From: Cherax quadricarinatus
Lineage: Eukaryota; Arthropoda; Malacostraca; Decapoda; Parastacidae
Assembly (NCBI RefSeq): GCF_038502225.1
Contig: NC_091352.1
Coordinates: 25,213,590-25,277,589, forward strand
Direction: 5' to 3'
Length of the DNA stretch: 64,000 bases
Below the pieces are notes generated by a model that saw only the letters and a list, made by a program, of their open reading frames with translations, ran no database searches and was not told the DNA's origin. This document shows positions 35,101-47,804 of this stretch, one piece after another. The position numbers and the translations under genes were made by a program. Within the stretch, counting starts at the first letter, position 1; each line of letters begins with the position of its first letter.

Positions 35101-38100
35101 ACAGACACGGTGGAAGAGGAAACAGACGCAGTGGAAAAGGAAAATCACAGTGGAAAAGGAAACAGACACAGTGGAAGAGGAAACAGACACAATGGAAGGG
35201 GAAACAGACACAGTGGAAGAAGAAACAGACACAGTGGAAGAGGAAACAGACACAGTGGAAGAGGAAACAGACACAGTGGAAGAGGAAACTGGCATAGTGG
35301 AAGAGGAAACAGACACAGTGGAAGAGTAAACAGACACAGTGGAAGAGAAAACAGACACAGTGGAAGAGGAAACTGACACAGTGGAAGAGGAAACTGACAC
35401 AATTGAAGAGGAAATAGACACAGTGGAAGAGGAAAGAGACACAGTGGAAGAGGAAACTGACAAAGTGGAAGAGGAAACAAACTCAGTGGAAAATTAAACT
35501 GACACAGTGGAAGAGGAAACAGACACAGTGGAAGAGGAAACAGACACAGGGGAAGAGGAAACTGACACAGTGGAAGAGGAAACAGACACGGTGGAAGAGG
35601 AAACTGACACAGTGGAAGAGGAAACTGACACAGTGGAAGAGGAAACAGACACAGTGGAAGAGGAAACAGACACAGTGGAAGAAGGAACAGACACAGTGGT
35701 AGAGGAAACAGACATAGTGGAAGAGGAAACTTACACAGTGGAAGAGGAAACAGACACAGTGGAAGAGGAAACTGACACAGTGGAAGAGGAAACTGACACA
35801 GTGGAAGAGGAAACAGACACAGTGGAAGAGGAAACTGACACAGTGGAAGAGGAAACTGACACAGTGGAAGAGGAAACAGACACAGTGGAAGAGGAAACTG
35901 ACACAGTGGAAGAGGAAACAGACACAGTGGAAGAGGAAACTGACACAGTGGAAGAGGAAACAGACACAGTGGAAGAGGAAACAGACACAGTGGAAGAGGA
36001 AACAGACACAGTGGAAGAGGAAACGGACACAGTGGAAGAGGAAACAGACACAGTGGAAGAGGAAGCAGACACAGTGGAAGAGGGAACAGACACAGTGGAA
36101 GAGGAAACAGACACAGTGGAAGAGGGAACAGACACAGTGGAAGAGGAAACAGACACAGTGGAAGAGGGAACAGACACAGTGGAAGAGGAAACTGACACAG
36201 TGGAAGAGGAAACAGACACAGTGGAAGAGGAAACAGACACAGTGGAAGAGGAAACAGACACAGTGGAAGAGGAAATAGACACAGTGGAAGAGGAAACAGA
36301 CACAGTGGAAGAGGAAACAGACACAGTGGAAGAGGAAACAGACACAGTGGAAGAGGAAACAGACACAGTGGAAGAGGAAACAGACACAGTGGAAGAGGAA
36401 ACAGACACAGTGGAAGAGGAAACAGACACAGTGGAAGAGGAAACAGACACAGTGGAAGAGGAAACAGACACAGTGGAAGAGGAAACAGACACAGTGGAAA
36501 AGGAAAATCACAGTGGAAAAGGAAACAGACACAGTGGAAGAGGAAACAGACACAGTGGAAGAGGAAACAGACACAGTGGAAGAGGAAACTGACACAGTGG
36601 AAGAGGAAACAAACACAGTGGAAAAGGAAACTGAAACAGTGGAAGAGGAAACAGACACAGTGGAAGAGGAAACAAACACATTGGAAGAGGAAACTGATAC
36701 AGTGGAAGAGGAAACAGACACAGTGGAAGAGGAAACAGACACAGTGGAAGAGGGAACAGACACAGTGGAAGAGGAAACTGACACAGTGGAAGAGGAAACT
36801 GACACAGTGGAAGAGGAAACAGATACAGTCTAAGAGAAAACTGACACAGTGGAAGAGGAAACTGACACAGTGGAAGAGGAAACAGACACAGTGGAAGAGG
36901 AAGCAGACACAGTGGAAGAGGGAACAGACAGAGCAGTGGAAAAGGAAAATCACAGTGGAATAGGAAACAGACACAGTGGAAGAGGAAACAGACACAATGG
37001 AAGGGGAAAGAGACACAGTGGAAGAAGAAACTGACACAGTGGAAGAGGAAACAGACATAGTGGAAGAGGAAACTGACACAGTGGAAGAGGAAACTGGCAT
37101 AGTGGAAGAGGAAACAGACACAGTGGAAGAGTAAACAGACACAGTGGAAGAGAAAACAGACACAGTAGAAGAGGAAACTGACACAGTGGAAGAGGAAACA
37201 GACACAATTGAAGAGGAAATAGACACAGTGGAAGAGGAAAGAGACACAGTGGAAGAGGAAACTGACACAGTGGAAGAGGAAACAAACACAGTGGAAAATT
37301 AAACTGACACAGTGGAAGAGGAAACAGACACAGTGGAAGAGGAAACAGACACAGTGGAAGAGGAAACTGACACAGTGGAAGAGGAAACAGACACGGTGGA
37401 AGAGGAAACTGACACAGTGGAAGAGGAAACTGACACAGTGGAAGAGGAAACAGACACAGTGGAAGAGGAAACAGACACAGTGGAAGAAGGAACAGACACA
37501 GTGGAAGAGGAAACAGACATAGTGGAAGAGGAAACTTACACAGTGGAAGAGGAAACAGACACAGTGGAAGAGGAAACTGACACAGTGGAAGAGGAAACTG
37601 ACACAGTGGAAGAGGAAACAGACACAGTGGAAGAGGAAACTGACACAGTGGAAGAGGAAACTGACACAGTGGAAGAGGAAACAGACACAGTGGAAGAGGA
37701 AACTGACACAGTGGAAGAGGAAACAGACACAGTGGAAGAGGAAACTGACACAGTGGAAGAGGAAACAGACACAGTGGAAGAGGAAACAGACACAGTGGAA
37801 GAGGAAACAGACACAGTGGAAGAGGAAACAGACACAGTGGAAGAGGAAACAGACACAGTGGAAGAGGAAACAGACACAGTGGAAGAGGGAACAGACACAG
37901 TGGAAGAGGAAACAGACACAGTGGAAGAGGGAACAGACACAGTGGAAGAGGAAACAGACACAGTGGAAGAGGGAACAGACACAGTGGAAGAGGAAACTGA
38001 CACAGTGGAAGAGGAAACAGACACAGTGGAAGAGGAAACAGACACAGTGGAAGAGGAAACAGACACAGTGGAAGAGGAAATAGACACAGTGGAAGAGGAA

Positions 38101-38486
38101 ACAGACACAGTGGAAGAGGAAACAGACACAGTGGAAGAGGAAACAGACACAGTGGAAGAGGAAACAGACACAGTGGAAGAGGAAACAGACACAGTGGAAG
38201 AGGAAACAGACACAGTGGAAGAGGAAACAGACACAGTGGAAGAGGAAACAGACACAGTGGAAGAGGAAACAGACACAGTGGAAGTGGAAACAGACACAGT
38301 GGAAGAGGAAACAGACACAGTGGAAGAGGAAACAGACACAGTGGAAGAGGAAACAGACACAGTGGAAGAGGAAACAGACACAGTGGAAGAGGAAACAGAC
38401 ACAGTGGAAGAGGAAACAGACACAGTGGAAGAGGAAACAGACACAGTGGAAGAGGAAACAGACACAGTGGAAGAGGAAACAGACTC
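32195..38486. repeat. 21-bp satellite with a higher-order repeat of about 1.8 kb
   Basis: About 300 monomers whose plus-strand translation is ETDTVEE and minus-strand translation SVSSSTV. Key words are GAAACAGACACAGTGG and GAAGAG. Minor variants have ACTCTGGAAAAGAAAACAG or ACATTCTGG. A marker GGAAAATCACAGTGGAAAAG recurs at about 34326, 34681, 35141, 36503 and 36946. Markers in the segment near 35145-36500 recur 1805 bp downstream, including GGAAAATTAAACTGACAC at about 35489 and 37294. Frames of up to 827 codons on both strands result from a 21-bp period without stop codons. Confidence 0.95.
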
Positions 38487-38557
38487 GGTGATAGTCTTTA
38501 TGAAGCCAAATAATGTAATAAATGCTGAGGAAAAGCCTAAAGGAAAATAAAAAAAAT

Positions 38558-38668
<111 letters not shown>

Positions 38669-38676
38669 ACGGAGGG

Positions 38677-40303
38677 GGCTGTGGGCCCAGACAAGTTGAG
38701 CCCAAGATTGTTGAGAAGATGTGCAGACCAGCTAGCAGCACCTCTAACTCGCATCTTTCAACACTGCCTAGTACAGTGTGAATGGCCCTCTCTGTGGAAA
38801 GAGGCAAATGTAGTCCCTGTTCACAAAAAGAAGAGCAGAGCAGAAATCAGCAACTACAGACCAGTGTCGCTCCTGTCAATCACTGGTAAGATCCTTGAGA
38901 CAATAATCTCAAGACAAATGACAGAGTTTTTTGACTACCACTCACTACTTTGTGATCGTCAATATGGCTTCAGGAAAGGTTACTCTGCTGCTGATCTGTT
39001 GTTAAACCTCTCCACTAAGTGGCACCAGTCACTGGATGAATCCAAAGTCAGCTGTGCGGTAGCACTGGGCATTGCTGGCGCTCTCGACCGGGTGTGGCAC
39101 CAGGGCCTCTTAGCAAAACTTCAAGCACTGGGAATTGCAGGCTCTATGCAATGTCTCCTCAGTGATTACCTTCATGGTAGATCTCTAAGTGTAATTCTCA
39201 ATGAAACGGAATCAGCAAGACATCCTATTGGGGCAAGGGTTCCACAAGGAAGCGTGCTGGGTCCACTGTTATGGAATGTCTACTTCAACGACCTTCTTCA
39301 TCTCATCCCAGAATCACATGCATATGCAGACGACTGTACACTGACATTCCCTTATCCAAGAGAAGAAATGCCAGCTGCTCTAAGCTACAACAATCACCAG
39401 CTGAGAGCTATATCAGCTTGGGGAAATAGATGGCAAGTAACATTTGCACCTGAGAAAACGCAAATGATGATCGTCTCTAGGCACTATGATGGTAATGCTG
39501 GTGCAGTAGTAAGGATGAATGGGAAGGTGTTGGCACCTGGTGAAGAAGTTGATATCCTTGGGGTGAAATTTAACTCCAAACTAACCATGAAGAACTATGT
39601 TGTAAATCTTGCAAACAAGGCAGCCTGGAAGCTTACAGCATTTCGCCGTATCTCGCATCTGCTTGACAGTAGGGGTTGCAAGATTCTGTACAAGGCACAA
39701 GTACGCTCACACCTTGAGTATGCTCCACTTTCTTGGTTTGCCTGCCCCCCACCCTCTCATCTGCGACTGCTTGACAGAGTAGAGAACAGAACAAGATGTC
39801 TCATCTCTCGCCTGGACCCATCCTGGATAGATCTGTCATTTCAGCAGAGCCTTCAACATAGGAGGGATGTGGGTGGCCTTACTGTTATGTACAAGGCCAA
39901 TATTGTCAAAATACCACACTTGGATCCACTTCGAGGACAGCGTGAAACAAGCTTTTATGCCACAAGACGGGCAGAAAGCAGCAACTTCACTCTGGCTGTA
40001 CCCTTTCTCCAGAACATCACTCCATCTGAGATCATACATACCCAGGATGACTCGAGTATGGAACACATTCGTACAGCATAATGATGTCAACGAGATAAAG
40101 TCAGTTGATCAAATGAAAATGGTGGCCCACAGATGGCTCCAACTTCATCCTGTTCCCTACTTGTATGTCTCATAACAATAAAAAATGCTTTCAAATCAGC
40201 TGATGTAGGTAACAGTCCTTAGCTTGCCAATAAAGTTAGGAATCCTTAACCTGTAAATAGCTTGTCAATAAAGCTAACGATCGTTAACCGTGTCAAACCC
40301 TGA

Positions 40304-40309
<6 letters not shown>
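38677..40309 (+). pseudogene. 5'-truncated LINE copy: reverse transcriptase domain, catalytic Asp lost
   Basis: Nearly identical to 44107-45730 of the full-length copy downstream, beginning inside the reverse transcriptase at [15 protein letters not shown]. It keeps VPQGSVLGPLLWNVYFNDLL and the YADD box. The motif A block reads ALGIAGALDRV, where the intact copy has ALDIAGAFDRV, so the metal-binding aspartate is Gly and the enzyme would be dead. An extra T near 40004 shifts the frame, and the correct C-terminus (ending PVPYLYVS at 40173) continues in another frame. The 3' UTR with two AATAAA words follows, ending in GAGTAAAA and then (GA)n, without a poly(A) tail. 5' truncation is the usual outcome of LINE insertion. 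Confidence 0.9.
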
Positions 40310-41353
<1,044 letters not shown>

Positions 41354-41947
41354 ATGACTTCACACCGCAAAATAGCAAGATTATCTACGCTATCTGGCTA
41401 TTGTCCCAGTAGATACTGCAGTGTTTGTGGGTATACCACAAGGGACAAGGATCTTCTTGGATGTAAGGAGCCTACTTGTTCCAACTACTGCCACACAGAT
41501 TGCACTCCAGAAGAAGAATTTTGTTGCAGCCAGGTTGAAAATTTCAGAAAATTTAAGGATATCCATAATCCTGTGGTATATGTGGATACAAGCCTGGAGC
41601 TACAGGAGGAGGGTTCAGAAGTCCTACCTCAGGGACTCCTGTCCAAAGATCAAGACTGCCCTCTTGGGCTGTGTTGTAAAGTTGCAGCTAAGATAATCCA
41701 TCACAGGGAAGCACTTCATGAGCTCCTCAAATCATTAGATAACCTACAAGCTATTGTAGAAGGTCAGTGCAAGCCTACATTAAGTGACGTAAGCTGCTCA
41801 GCTGATGGCGACACTATTGACAAAGACTGGAAGTCCCACACTGAGCTTAACTCAGGGGTAAACATCTGGTGGAATTCTGTCATCGCTAAGGTCCCACAGA
41901 CTGAGTTCAAAACACTACCTTTGGGAATTCTAACACAATTCCTCTGA
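41354..41947 (+). pseudogene. LINE ORF1, N-terminal part with PHD-like zinc finger
   Basis: The frame opens at ATG 41354 and runs 197 codons. Near residues 16-60 lies a Cys/His cluster: YCSVCGYTTRDKDLLGC, then CSNYCHTDC and a final CC pair. This pattern resembles a PHD finger, which some LINE ORF1 proteins carry. The remainder is Leu/Glu-rich (about 100-130) without a recognised fold. The frame ends at TGA 41945-41947, while the natural continuation lies in the next frame. A 1-bp indel between about 41890 and 41945 therefore splits ORF1. The protein would bind element RNA and form a ribonucleoprotein. Confidence 0.7.
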
Positions 41948-42771
41948 CCACCACAGAGGGAACAAATCCTCTTCCCAGCAACGTGGGAAGCCTTGGATCT
42001 GTTAATTCTCCTACACCTGACATCTCTGCTTCAGCCACTGCCAGTCTACTTGACAGTGCACATACCATCTCTGATCCTACACCTGTCAGCACACCTGCCG
42101 ATACTATTCTAGAATCTGGTAGTAGTGCTTCGACAGCAAGCTCTGAGCCAGGAGTTTCTCCACCAGAGAACGGTGCAGTTAGTGATCAGGGAACTATCAC
42201 TGCACCTGATCACCTGCTGCGTCGAAGTACGAACAGCAGGGACACATCTGTCAGAACTGGTAGAGGGCGGGGTAGAGGACGTGGAGGAGGACGTGGTGGA
42301 GGAAGACATCTACAGCCGTCTCACCCTCCACTAACACAGTTCCAGCGGCAGAATCCGAGGACAAATCTGCGAAACACAGGAGGTACAACAAATCCTAGTC
42401 CACCCTCCCAGGCACCTAGGCTGTGCTCTCGCTGTCACCGGAAGGGGCACTCTGCCAACAACTGCCTGCGAGATACCAGGTGTAACTACTGCTACAAGAA
42501 AGGACATAAGGAGGACCAGTGTCGGAAGAAAAAGGAACTTGACAGACAGGGCCACCTGTTTAGAGACCTGTTCTCAGAACAAACCAGCAGGATCTCTGAA
42601 TTGGTAAACACTCTCACACGTCACTCACTCAGCTACTCCTATCCCAGCCCAGCAGGTGGGATTGGGCCTTATACAAGACCACAGACCTACATCCCTGCAG
42701 CTGCCTCAGTACCCTACCTCTCTCAAGGGCAGGCACCTTACATTCCCTACACACCCACCACCTCAAGCTGA
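41903..42771 (+). pseudogene. LINE ORF1, C-terminal part with two CCHC zinc knuckles
   Basis: This frame has no ATG near its start; it opens after a stop at about 41900 and continues the split ORF1. It holds a Ser/Thr/Pro-rich linker, an Arg-Gly tract (GRGRGRGGGRGGGR near 42260-42305), and two CCHC knuckles: CSRCHRKGHSANNC and CNYCYKKGHKEDQC (about 42420-42525). Such knuckles bind nucleic acid in gag-like ORF1 proteins. A Tyr/Pro-rich tail ends at TGA 42769-42771, 10 bp before the ORF2 ATG. A GTG at 41983 is not a convincing start. Confidence 0.75.
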
Positions 42772-42781
42772 CCACTTCATC

Positions 42782-45601
42782 ATGAGGAGCCAGTCTATCA
42801 GCATCCTGTCGGCCAACATTAGAGGTTTCATTACTAATGTTGGAGAGCTCACACATAGCTTTGTGAACACTCGACGTCCCGACATGATAGCTGTTGTTGA
42901 AACATTTTTGGATGACAGGACTCCAGAAAATTTTGCAAGAATTGCTGGCTACACCTCATGGATGAGAAGAGACAGGCAAGGGCAAGGAGGTGGTGTTGCT
43001 GTGTGCTTCTCTAAAAGTGTTCATGCCCAGCACATAGATGTTGCCACCCCTACACATCTTGAAATGATGTTCTTCAAGCTCTGTATAAACACTAGTACCT
43101 CTGTACTAGCATGTGCAATGTACAGACCTCAGTGGCAACATGCAGACCCTATCAACTTCCTAATGGAAAATATTGACTCCCTTCTGCTACAACACAACTG
43201 TCAACATATTATAATTGTTGGTGACCTCAACCAGCACCTTATACAGAGGGACTTTGATGACCTTCTTGCAGTGTTTGACATGAGAAACTTTGTTGATTTC
43301 CCTACTCATATCTCTGGCTCCTCCCTTGACCCAGTAGTGAGTGATCTGGCAGAAGGCATAGTCACTTGTCAACCCCTCGGGTACGTTGGATCGTCTGACC
43401 ACAAGGCTGTTTTTACCACACTTAAGATCCCAACAGAACGAGGTGAGGAGTCCACACGCACAACCTGGCTATGGGAAAGAGGTAATTGGCCAGCCCTTTG
43501 CTCTGAGCTCGCCACCACCGACTGGAATGCTCTTCTCCAGGGGGATGTTGACAACCAAGTGAAAGCCTTCACTGGACACATCCTTAATCTGCAACAAGAA
43601 CACATTCCTCACCGGCAATATGTGACAAAGCCTACAGATCAGCCTTGGTTTGGCTTTCGTTGTAGAGAGGCTGCTACTGCTAAGTACAAAGCATGGCGAA
43701 GGTATAAGAGACATCCTACCACCTATAACAGGAACTTGCACATGCAAGCCTGTAGGCATATGGGTGATGTTCAAAAGTGGGCCATTGCTAAATGGGAGTT
43801 GGACACTAAAAGAAAGTTAGCATCAGGTAGGGTAGGCTCCAAAACCTGGTGGTCCCTGGTCAAGGACAGACAAGGTTATCTGCCTGATGAACTTATTCCA
43901 CCTCTAAATCGACAGGATGGGACCACCTCTACTAGTAGTCAAGAGAAAGCGGACCTCTTTGCTGAACACTTTGCTACCAAAATGCAAGTTCCTGATCCAG
44001 CAAGGGACCCTCCTTGGCTAGCTGCAAGAACTGTGTCAAAACTGTCAGGGGTGACAATAAGGCAGGAGGAGGTGCATTTCCTTCTTAAATCACTTGACCA
44101 AGAAAAGGCTGTGGGCCCAGACAAGTTGAGCCCAAGATTGTTGAGAAGATGTGCAGACCAGCTAGCAGCACCTCTAACTCGCATCTTTCAGCACTGCCTA
44201 GTACAGTGCAAATGGCCCTCTCCATGGAAAGAGGCAAATGTAGTCCCTGTTCACAAAAAGAAGAGCAGAGCAGAAATCAGCAACTACAGACCAGTGTCAC
44301 TCCTGTCAATCACTGGTAAGATCCTTGAGACAATAATCTCAAGACAAATGACAGATTTTTTTGACTACCACTCACTACTTTGTGATCGTCAATATGGCTT
44401 CAGGAAAGGTTACTCTGCTGCTGATCTGTTGTTAAACCTCTCCACTAAGTGGCACCAGTCACTGGATGAATCCAAAGTCAGCTGTGTGGTAGCACTGGAC
44501 ATTGCTGGCGCTTTCGACCGGGTGTGGCACCAGGGCCTCTTAGCAAAACTTCAAGCACTGGGAATTGCAGGCTCTACGCTATGTCTCCTCAGTGATTACC
44601 TTCATGGTAGATCTCTAAGTGTAGTCCTCAATGGAACGGAATCAGCAAGACATCCTATTGGGGCAAGCGTTCCACAAGGAAGTGTGCTGGGTCCACTGTT
44701 ATGGAATGTCTACTTCAACGACCTTCTTCATCTCATCCCAGAATCACATGCATATGCAGACGACTGTACACTGACATTCACTTATCCAAGAGAAGAAATG
44801 CCAGCTGCTCTAAGCTACATCAATCACCAGCTGAGAGCTATATCAGCTTGGGGAAATAGATGGCAAGTAACATTTGCACCTGAGAAAACGCAAATGATGA
44901 TCGTCTCTAGGCACCATGATGGTAATGCTGGTGCAGTAGTAAGGATGAATGGGAGGATGTTGGCACCTGGAGAAGAAGTTGATATCCTTGGGGTGAAATT
45001 TGACTCCAAACTAACCATGAAGAACCATGTTGTAAATCTTGCAAACAAGGCAGCCAGGAAGCTTACAGCACTTCGCCGTATCTCGCATCTGCTTGACAGT
45101 AGGGGTTGCAAGATACTGTACGAGGCACAAGTACGCTCACACCTTGAGTATGCTCCACTTTCTTGGTTTGCCTGTCCCCCCTCTCATCTGCGACTGCTTG
45201 ACAGAGTAGAGAACAGAGCAAGACGTCTCATCTCTCGCCTGGACCCATCCTGGATGGATCTGTCATTTCAGCAGAGCCTTCAACATAGGAGGGATGTGGG
45301 TGGCCTTACTGTTATGTACAAGGCCAATATTGTCAAAATACCACACTTGGATCCACTTCGAGGACAGCGCGAAACAAGCTTTTATGCCACAAGACGGGCA
45401 GAAAGCAGCAACTTCACTCTGGCTGTACCCTTCTCCAGAACATCACTCCATCTGAGATCATACATACCCAGGATGACTCGAGTATGGAACACATTCGTTC
45501 AGCATAATGATGTCAACGAGATAACGTCAGTTGATCAAATGAAAATGCTGGCCCACAGATGGCTCCAACTTCATCCTGTTCCCTACTTGTATGTCTCATA
45601 A
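42782..45601 (+). CDS. LINE ORF2: endonuclease plus reverse transcriptase, open throughout
   Basis: 939 residues from ATG 42782, the first ATG after the ORF1 stop. An upstream in-frame GTG (42656) would overlap ORF1 and is less likely. The endonuclease domain spans about residues 5-215, with SANIRGF, VVETFLDD, VGDLNQHL (about 146) and SSDHKAV (about 204). The reverse transcriptase starts near [13 protein letters not shown]. It has NYRPVSLLSITGKILE, ALDIAGAFDRVWH with the motif A aspartate (about 569), VPQGSVLGPLLWN, and AYADDCTL as motif C (about 657). No internal stop or missing catalytic residue is seen, so this half of the element may still be active even though ORF1 is broken. The reverse-strand frames overlapping it are shadows. 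Confidence 0.92.
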   Translation: MRSQSISILSANIRGFITNVGELTHSFVNTRRPDMIAVVETFLDDRTPENFARIAGYTSWMRRDRQGQGGGVAVCFSKSVHAQHIDVATPTHLEMMFFKLCINTSTSVLACAMYRPQWQHADPINFLMENIDSLLLQHNCQHIIIVGDLNQHLIQRDFDDLLAVFDMRNFVDFPTHISGSSLDPVVSDLAEGIVTCQPLGYVGSSDHKAVFTTLKIPTERGEESTRTTWLWERGNWPALCSELATTDWNALLQGDVDNQVKAFTGHILNLQQEHIPHRQYVTKPTDQPWFGFRCREAATAKYKAWRRYKRHPTTYNRNLHMQACRHMGDVQKWAIAKWELDTKRKLASGRVGSKTWWSLVKDRQGYLPDELIPPLNRQDGTTSTSSQEKADLFAEHFATKMQVPDPARDPPWLAARTVSKLSGVTIRQEEVHFLLKSLDQEKAVGPDKLSPRLLRRCADQLAAPLTRIFQHCLVQCKWPSPWKEANVVPVHKKKSRAEISNYRPVSLLSITGKILETIISRQMTDFFDYHSLLCDRQYGFRKGYSAADLLLNLSTKWHQSLDESKVSCVVALDIAGAFDRVWHQGLLAKLQALGIAGSTLCLLSDYLHGRSLSVVLNGTESARHPIGASVPQGSVLGPLLWNVYFNDLLHLIPESHAYADDCTLTFTYPREEMPAALSYINHQLRAISAWGNRWQVTFAPEKTQMMIVSRHHDGNAGAVVRMNGRMLAPGEEVDILGVKFDSKLTMKNHVVNLANKAARKLTALRRISHLLDSRGCKILYEAQVRSHLEYAPLSWFACPPSHLRLLDRVENRARRLISRLDPSWMDLSFQQSLQHRRDVGGLTVMYKANIVKIPHLDPLRGQRETSFYATRRAESSNFTLAVPFSRTSLHLRSYIPRMTRVWNTFVQHNDVNEITSVDQMKMLAHRWLQLHPVPYLYVS

Positions 45602-45724
45602 CAATAAAAATGCTTTCAAATGAGCTGATGTAGGTAACAGCTCTTAGCTTGTCAATAAAGTTAGGAATCCTTAACCTGTAAATAGCTTGTCAATAAAGCT
45701 AGGGATCCTTAACCTTGTCAAACC

Positions 45725-45771
<47 letters not shown>
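45602..45771 (+). other. LINE 3' UTR with 38-bp tandem duplication and poly(A)
   Basis: AGCTTGTCAATAAAG occurs at 45646 and again at 45684, each followed by a TTAGGAATCC-like block. The duplication therefore repeats the AATAAA signal. The A41 run at 45731-45771 follows. The truncated copy has the same duplicated signals (40200-40275) but no A run. Confidence 0.85.
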
Positions 45772-45802
<31 letters not shown>

Positions 45803-45805
45803 CGG

Positions 45806-45889
<84 letters not shown>

Positions 45890-45896
45890 GACAGAT

Positions 45897-45928
<32 letters not shown>
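45772..45928. repeat. (GA)n microsatellite, tract 3
   Basis: GA repeats with a few GCGGG, AAGACAGATAG and ACAGAG interruptions. The tract lies directly after the LINE poly(A) and passes into the 20-bp satellite. Confidence 0.95.
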
Positions 45929-47383
45929 GAAGGAGTCTGGAACAGGAAGGAGGTGGCAATGACAGGAAGGAGGAGACAGGGACAGGAAGAAGGAGGCAGG
46001 GACAGGAAGAAGGAGGCAGGGACAGGAAGAAGGAGGCAGGGACAGGAAGAAGGAGGCAGGGACAGGAAGAAGGAGGCAGGGACAGGAAGAAGGACGCAGG
46101 GACAGGGAGAAGGAGGCAGTGACAGGAAGAAGGAGGCAGAGAAGGGACGAAGGAGGCAGGGACTGGAAAAAGGAGCCAGAGACAAGAAGGAGCCAGGGAC
46201 AGGAAGAAGGAGTCAGGGACAGGAAGAAGGAGCCAGGGACAGGACAAAGGAGCCAGGGACAGGAAGAAGGAGGCAGGAGCAGGAAGAAGGAGGCAGAGAA
46301 GGGACGAAGGAGGCAGGGACTGGAAAAAGGAGCCAGAGACAAGAAGGAGCCAGGGACAGGAAGAAGGAGTCAGGGACAGGAAGAAGGAGCCAGGGACAGG
46401 AAGAATGAGCCAGGGACAGGACAAAGGAGCCAGGGACAGGAAGAAGGAGGCAGGAGCAGGAAGACGCAGACATGGACAAGAAGAAGGAGGAAGGGACAGG
46501 AAGAATGAGGCAGAAACAGGAAGGAAGAGGCAGGGACATGAAGAAGGAGGCAGGGTCAGGAGGGAGGATTCAGGGACAGGAGCGAAGAGGCAGGTAGAGG
46601 AGGGAGGAGGCAGGGACATGAATAAGGAGGCAGGGACAGGAACAAGGAGGCAGCGACAGGAACAAGAATGCGGGGACAGGAAGAAAGAGGCAGGGACAGG
46701 AAGAAGGAGCCAGGGACAGGAAGAAGGTGCCAGGGACAGGATGAAGGAGCCAGGTACAGAAAGAATGAGCAAGGGACAGGAAGAAGGAGCCAGTGACAGG
46801 AACAAGGAGGCAGGGAGAGGAAGACTGAGACAGGGACAGGAAGAAGGAGCCAGGGACAGGAAGAAAGAGGCAGGAACAGAAAGGAGCCAGGGATAGGAAG
46901 AAGGAGGCCGGGACAAGAAGAAGGAGGCAGGAACAGGAAGAATGAGGCAGGAACAGGAAGAAGGAGACAGGAACGGGAAGAAGGAGGCAGGAACAGGAAG
47001 AAGGAGACAGGGACAGGAAGAAGGAGACAGGAACAGGAAGAATTAGAAAGGGACAGGCAGAAGGAGACAGAGACAGGAAGAAAGAGTCAGGAACAGAAAG
47101 GAGAAGGCAAGGACAGGAAAAAGGAGACAGGAACAGGAAGAAGGAGGCAGGGACAGGAAGAACGAGGCAGGGAAAGAAAGGAGGAGGAGGGGACAGGAAG
47201 AAGGAGACAGGGACAGGAAGGAGACAGGGACAGGAAGGAGGAGGCAGTGACAGGAAGAAGGAGACAGGGACAGGAAGAAGGACTCAGGGACAGGAAGGAG
47301 TAGACAGGGACAGGATGTAGGAGCCAGGGACAGGAAGAAGGAGGCAGAAACAGGAAGGAGGAGGCAGGGACAGGAAGAAGGAG
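45929..47383. repeat. 20-bp satellite, left segment
   Basis: About 72 copies of GGGACAGGAAGAAGGAGGCA with AGCC, GTC and AACAGG variants. It ends with AGGAG (47379-47383), the left target duplication of the Ty3/gypsy element. Minus-strand frames reading LLPVPASFFLSLPPSSCP are repeat translations. Confidence 0.95.
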
Positions 47384-47786
47384 TGTGGAATGCAAAGAGT
47401 ACGTAACCTTTATTCGGTGCATGTACACACCCTCATTTACAGGCTATCACCCCCAACCAGCGAACCAGGTGACTAAGAGTTGACGATGGGGCCTCGTCGT
47501 TCAACCAGTACCCAGGTTCCAGCCAATAAGAAGATGGTTTTGGCAATCGCAGAGGTTATGTGGGTACCACTCTCCTGTCTGCCCTTGTCATTCCCATTCT
47601 AGAGCTGGTTGAAGCACGGTCTGCTCTCTTGTGGCTTCTGTTCTGCCTTGCTTACATAGTGTATATAGTGTACATACTGCTGTTCTAAATTGGTGAAGGA
47701 TAATATAAGTCAAAACTTTTCTGTGCGTTTATTTTGCTCCCTTTATACCCAGGATAACATGTCATTTGGACTCCTGGGTTGAAATA
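47384..47786 (+). repeat. 5' LTR of the Gmr1-like element
   Basis: 403 bp, from TGTGGAATGC to AAATA. It has a CCAATAAG box and a TATATAG word. It is 31 bp shorter than the 3' LTR, because 36 bp around TACCTATCACTGTACC are absent or replaced near 47652. Confidence 0.85.
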
Positions 47787-47804
47787 TGGGTAGCCTGTCC
47801 GAGA
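47787..47804 (+). promoter_or_regulatory. Candidate primer-binding site
   Basis: TGGGTAGCCTGTCCGAGA follows the 5' LTR directly and begins with TGG, as expected for pairing with a tRNA CCA end. I could not assign the tRNA. Confidence 0.45.

Noticed and set aside
41983..41985. GTG as the start of the CCHC protein
   Set aside because: The frame is open further upstream and continues the sense of ORF1; a split ORF1 is the simpler reading.
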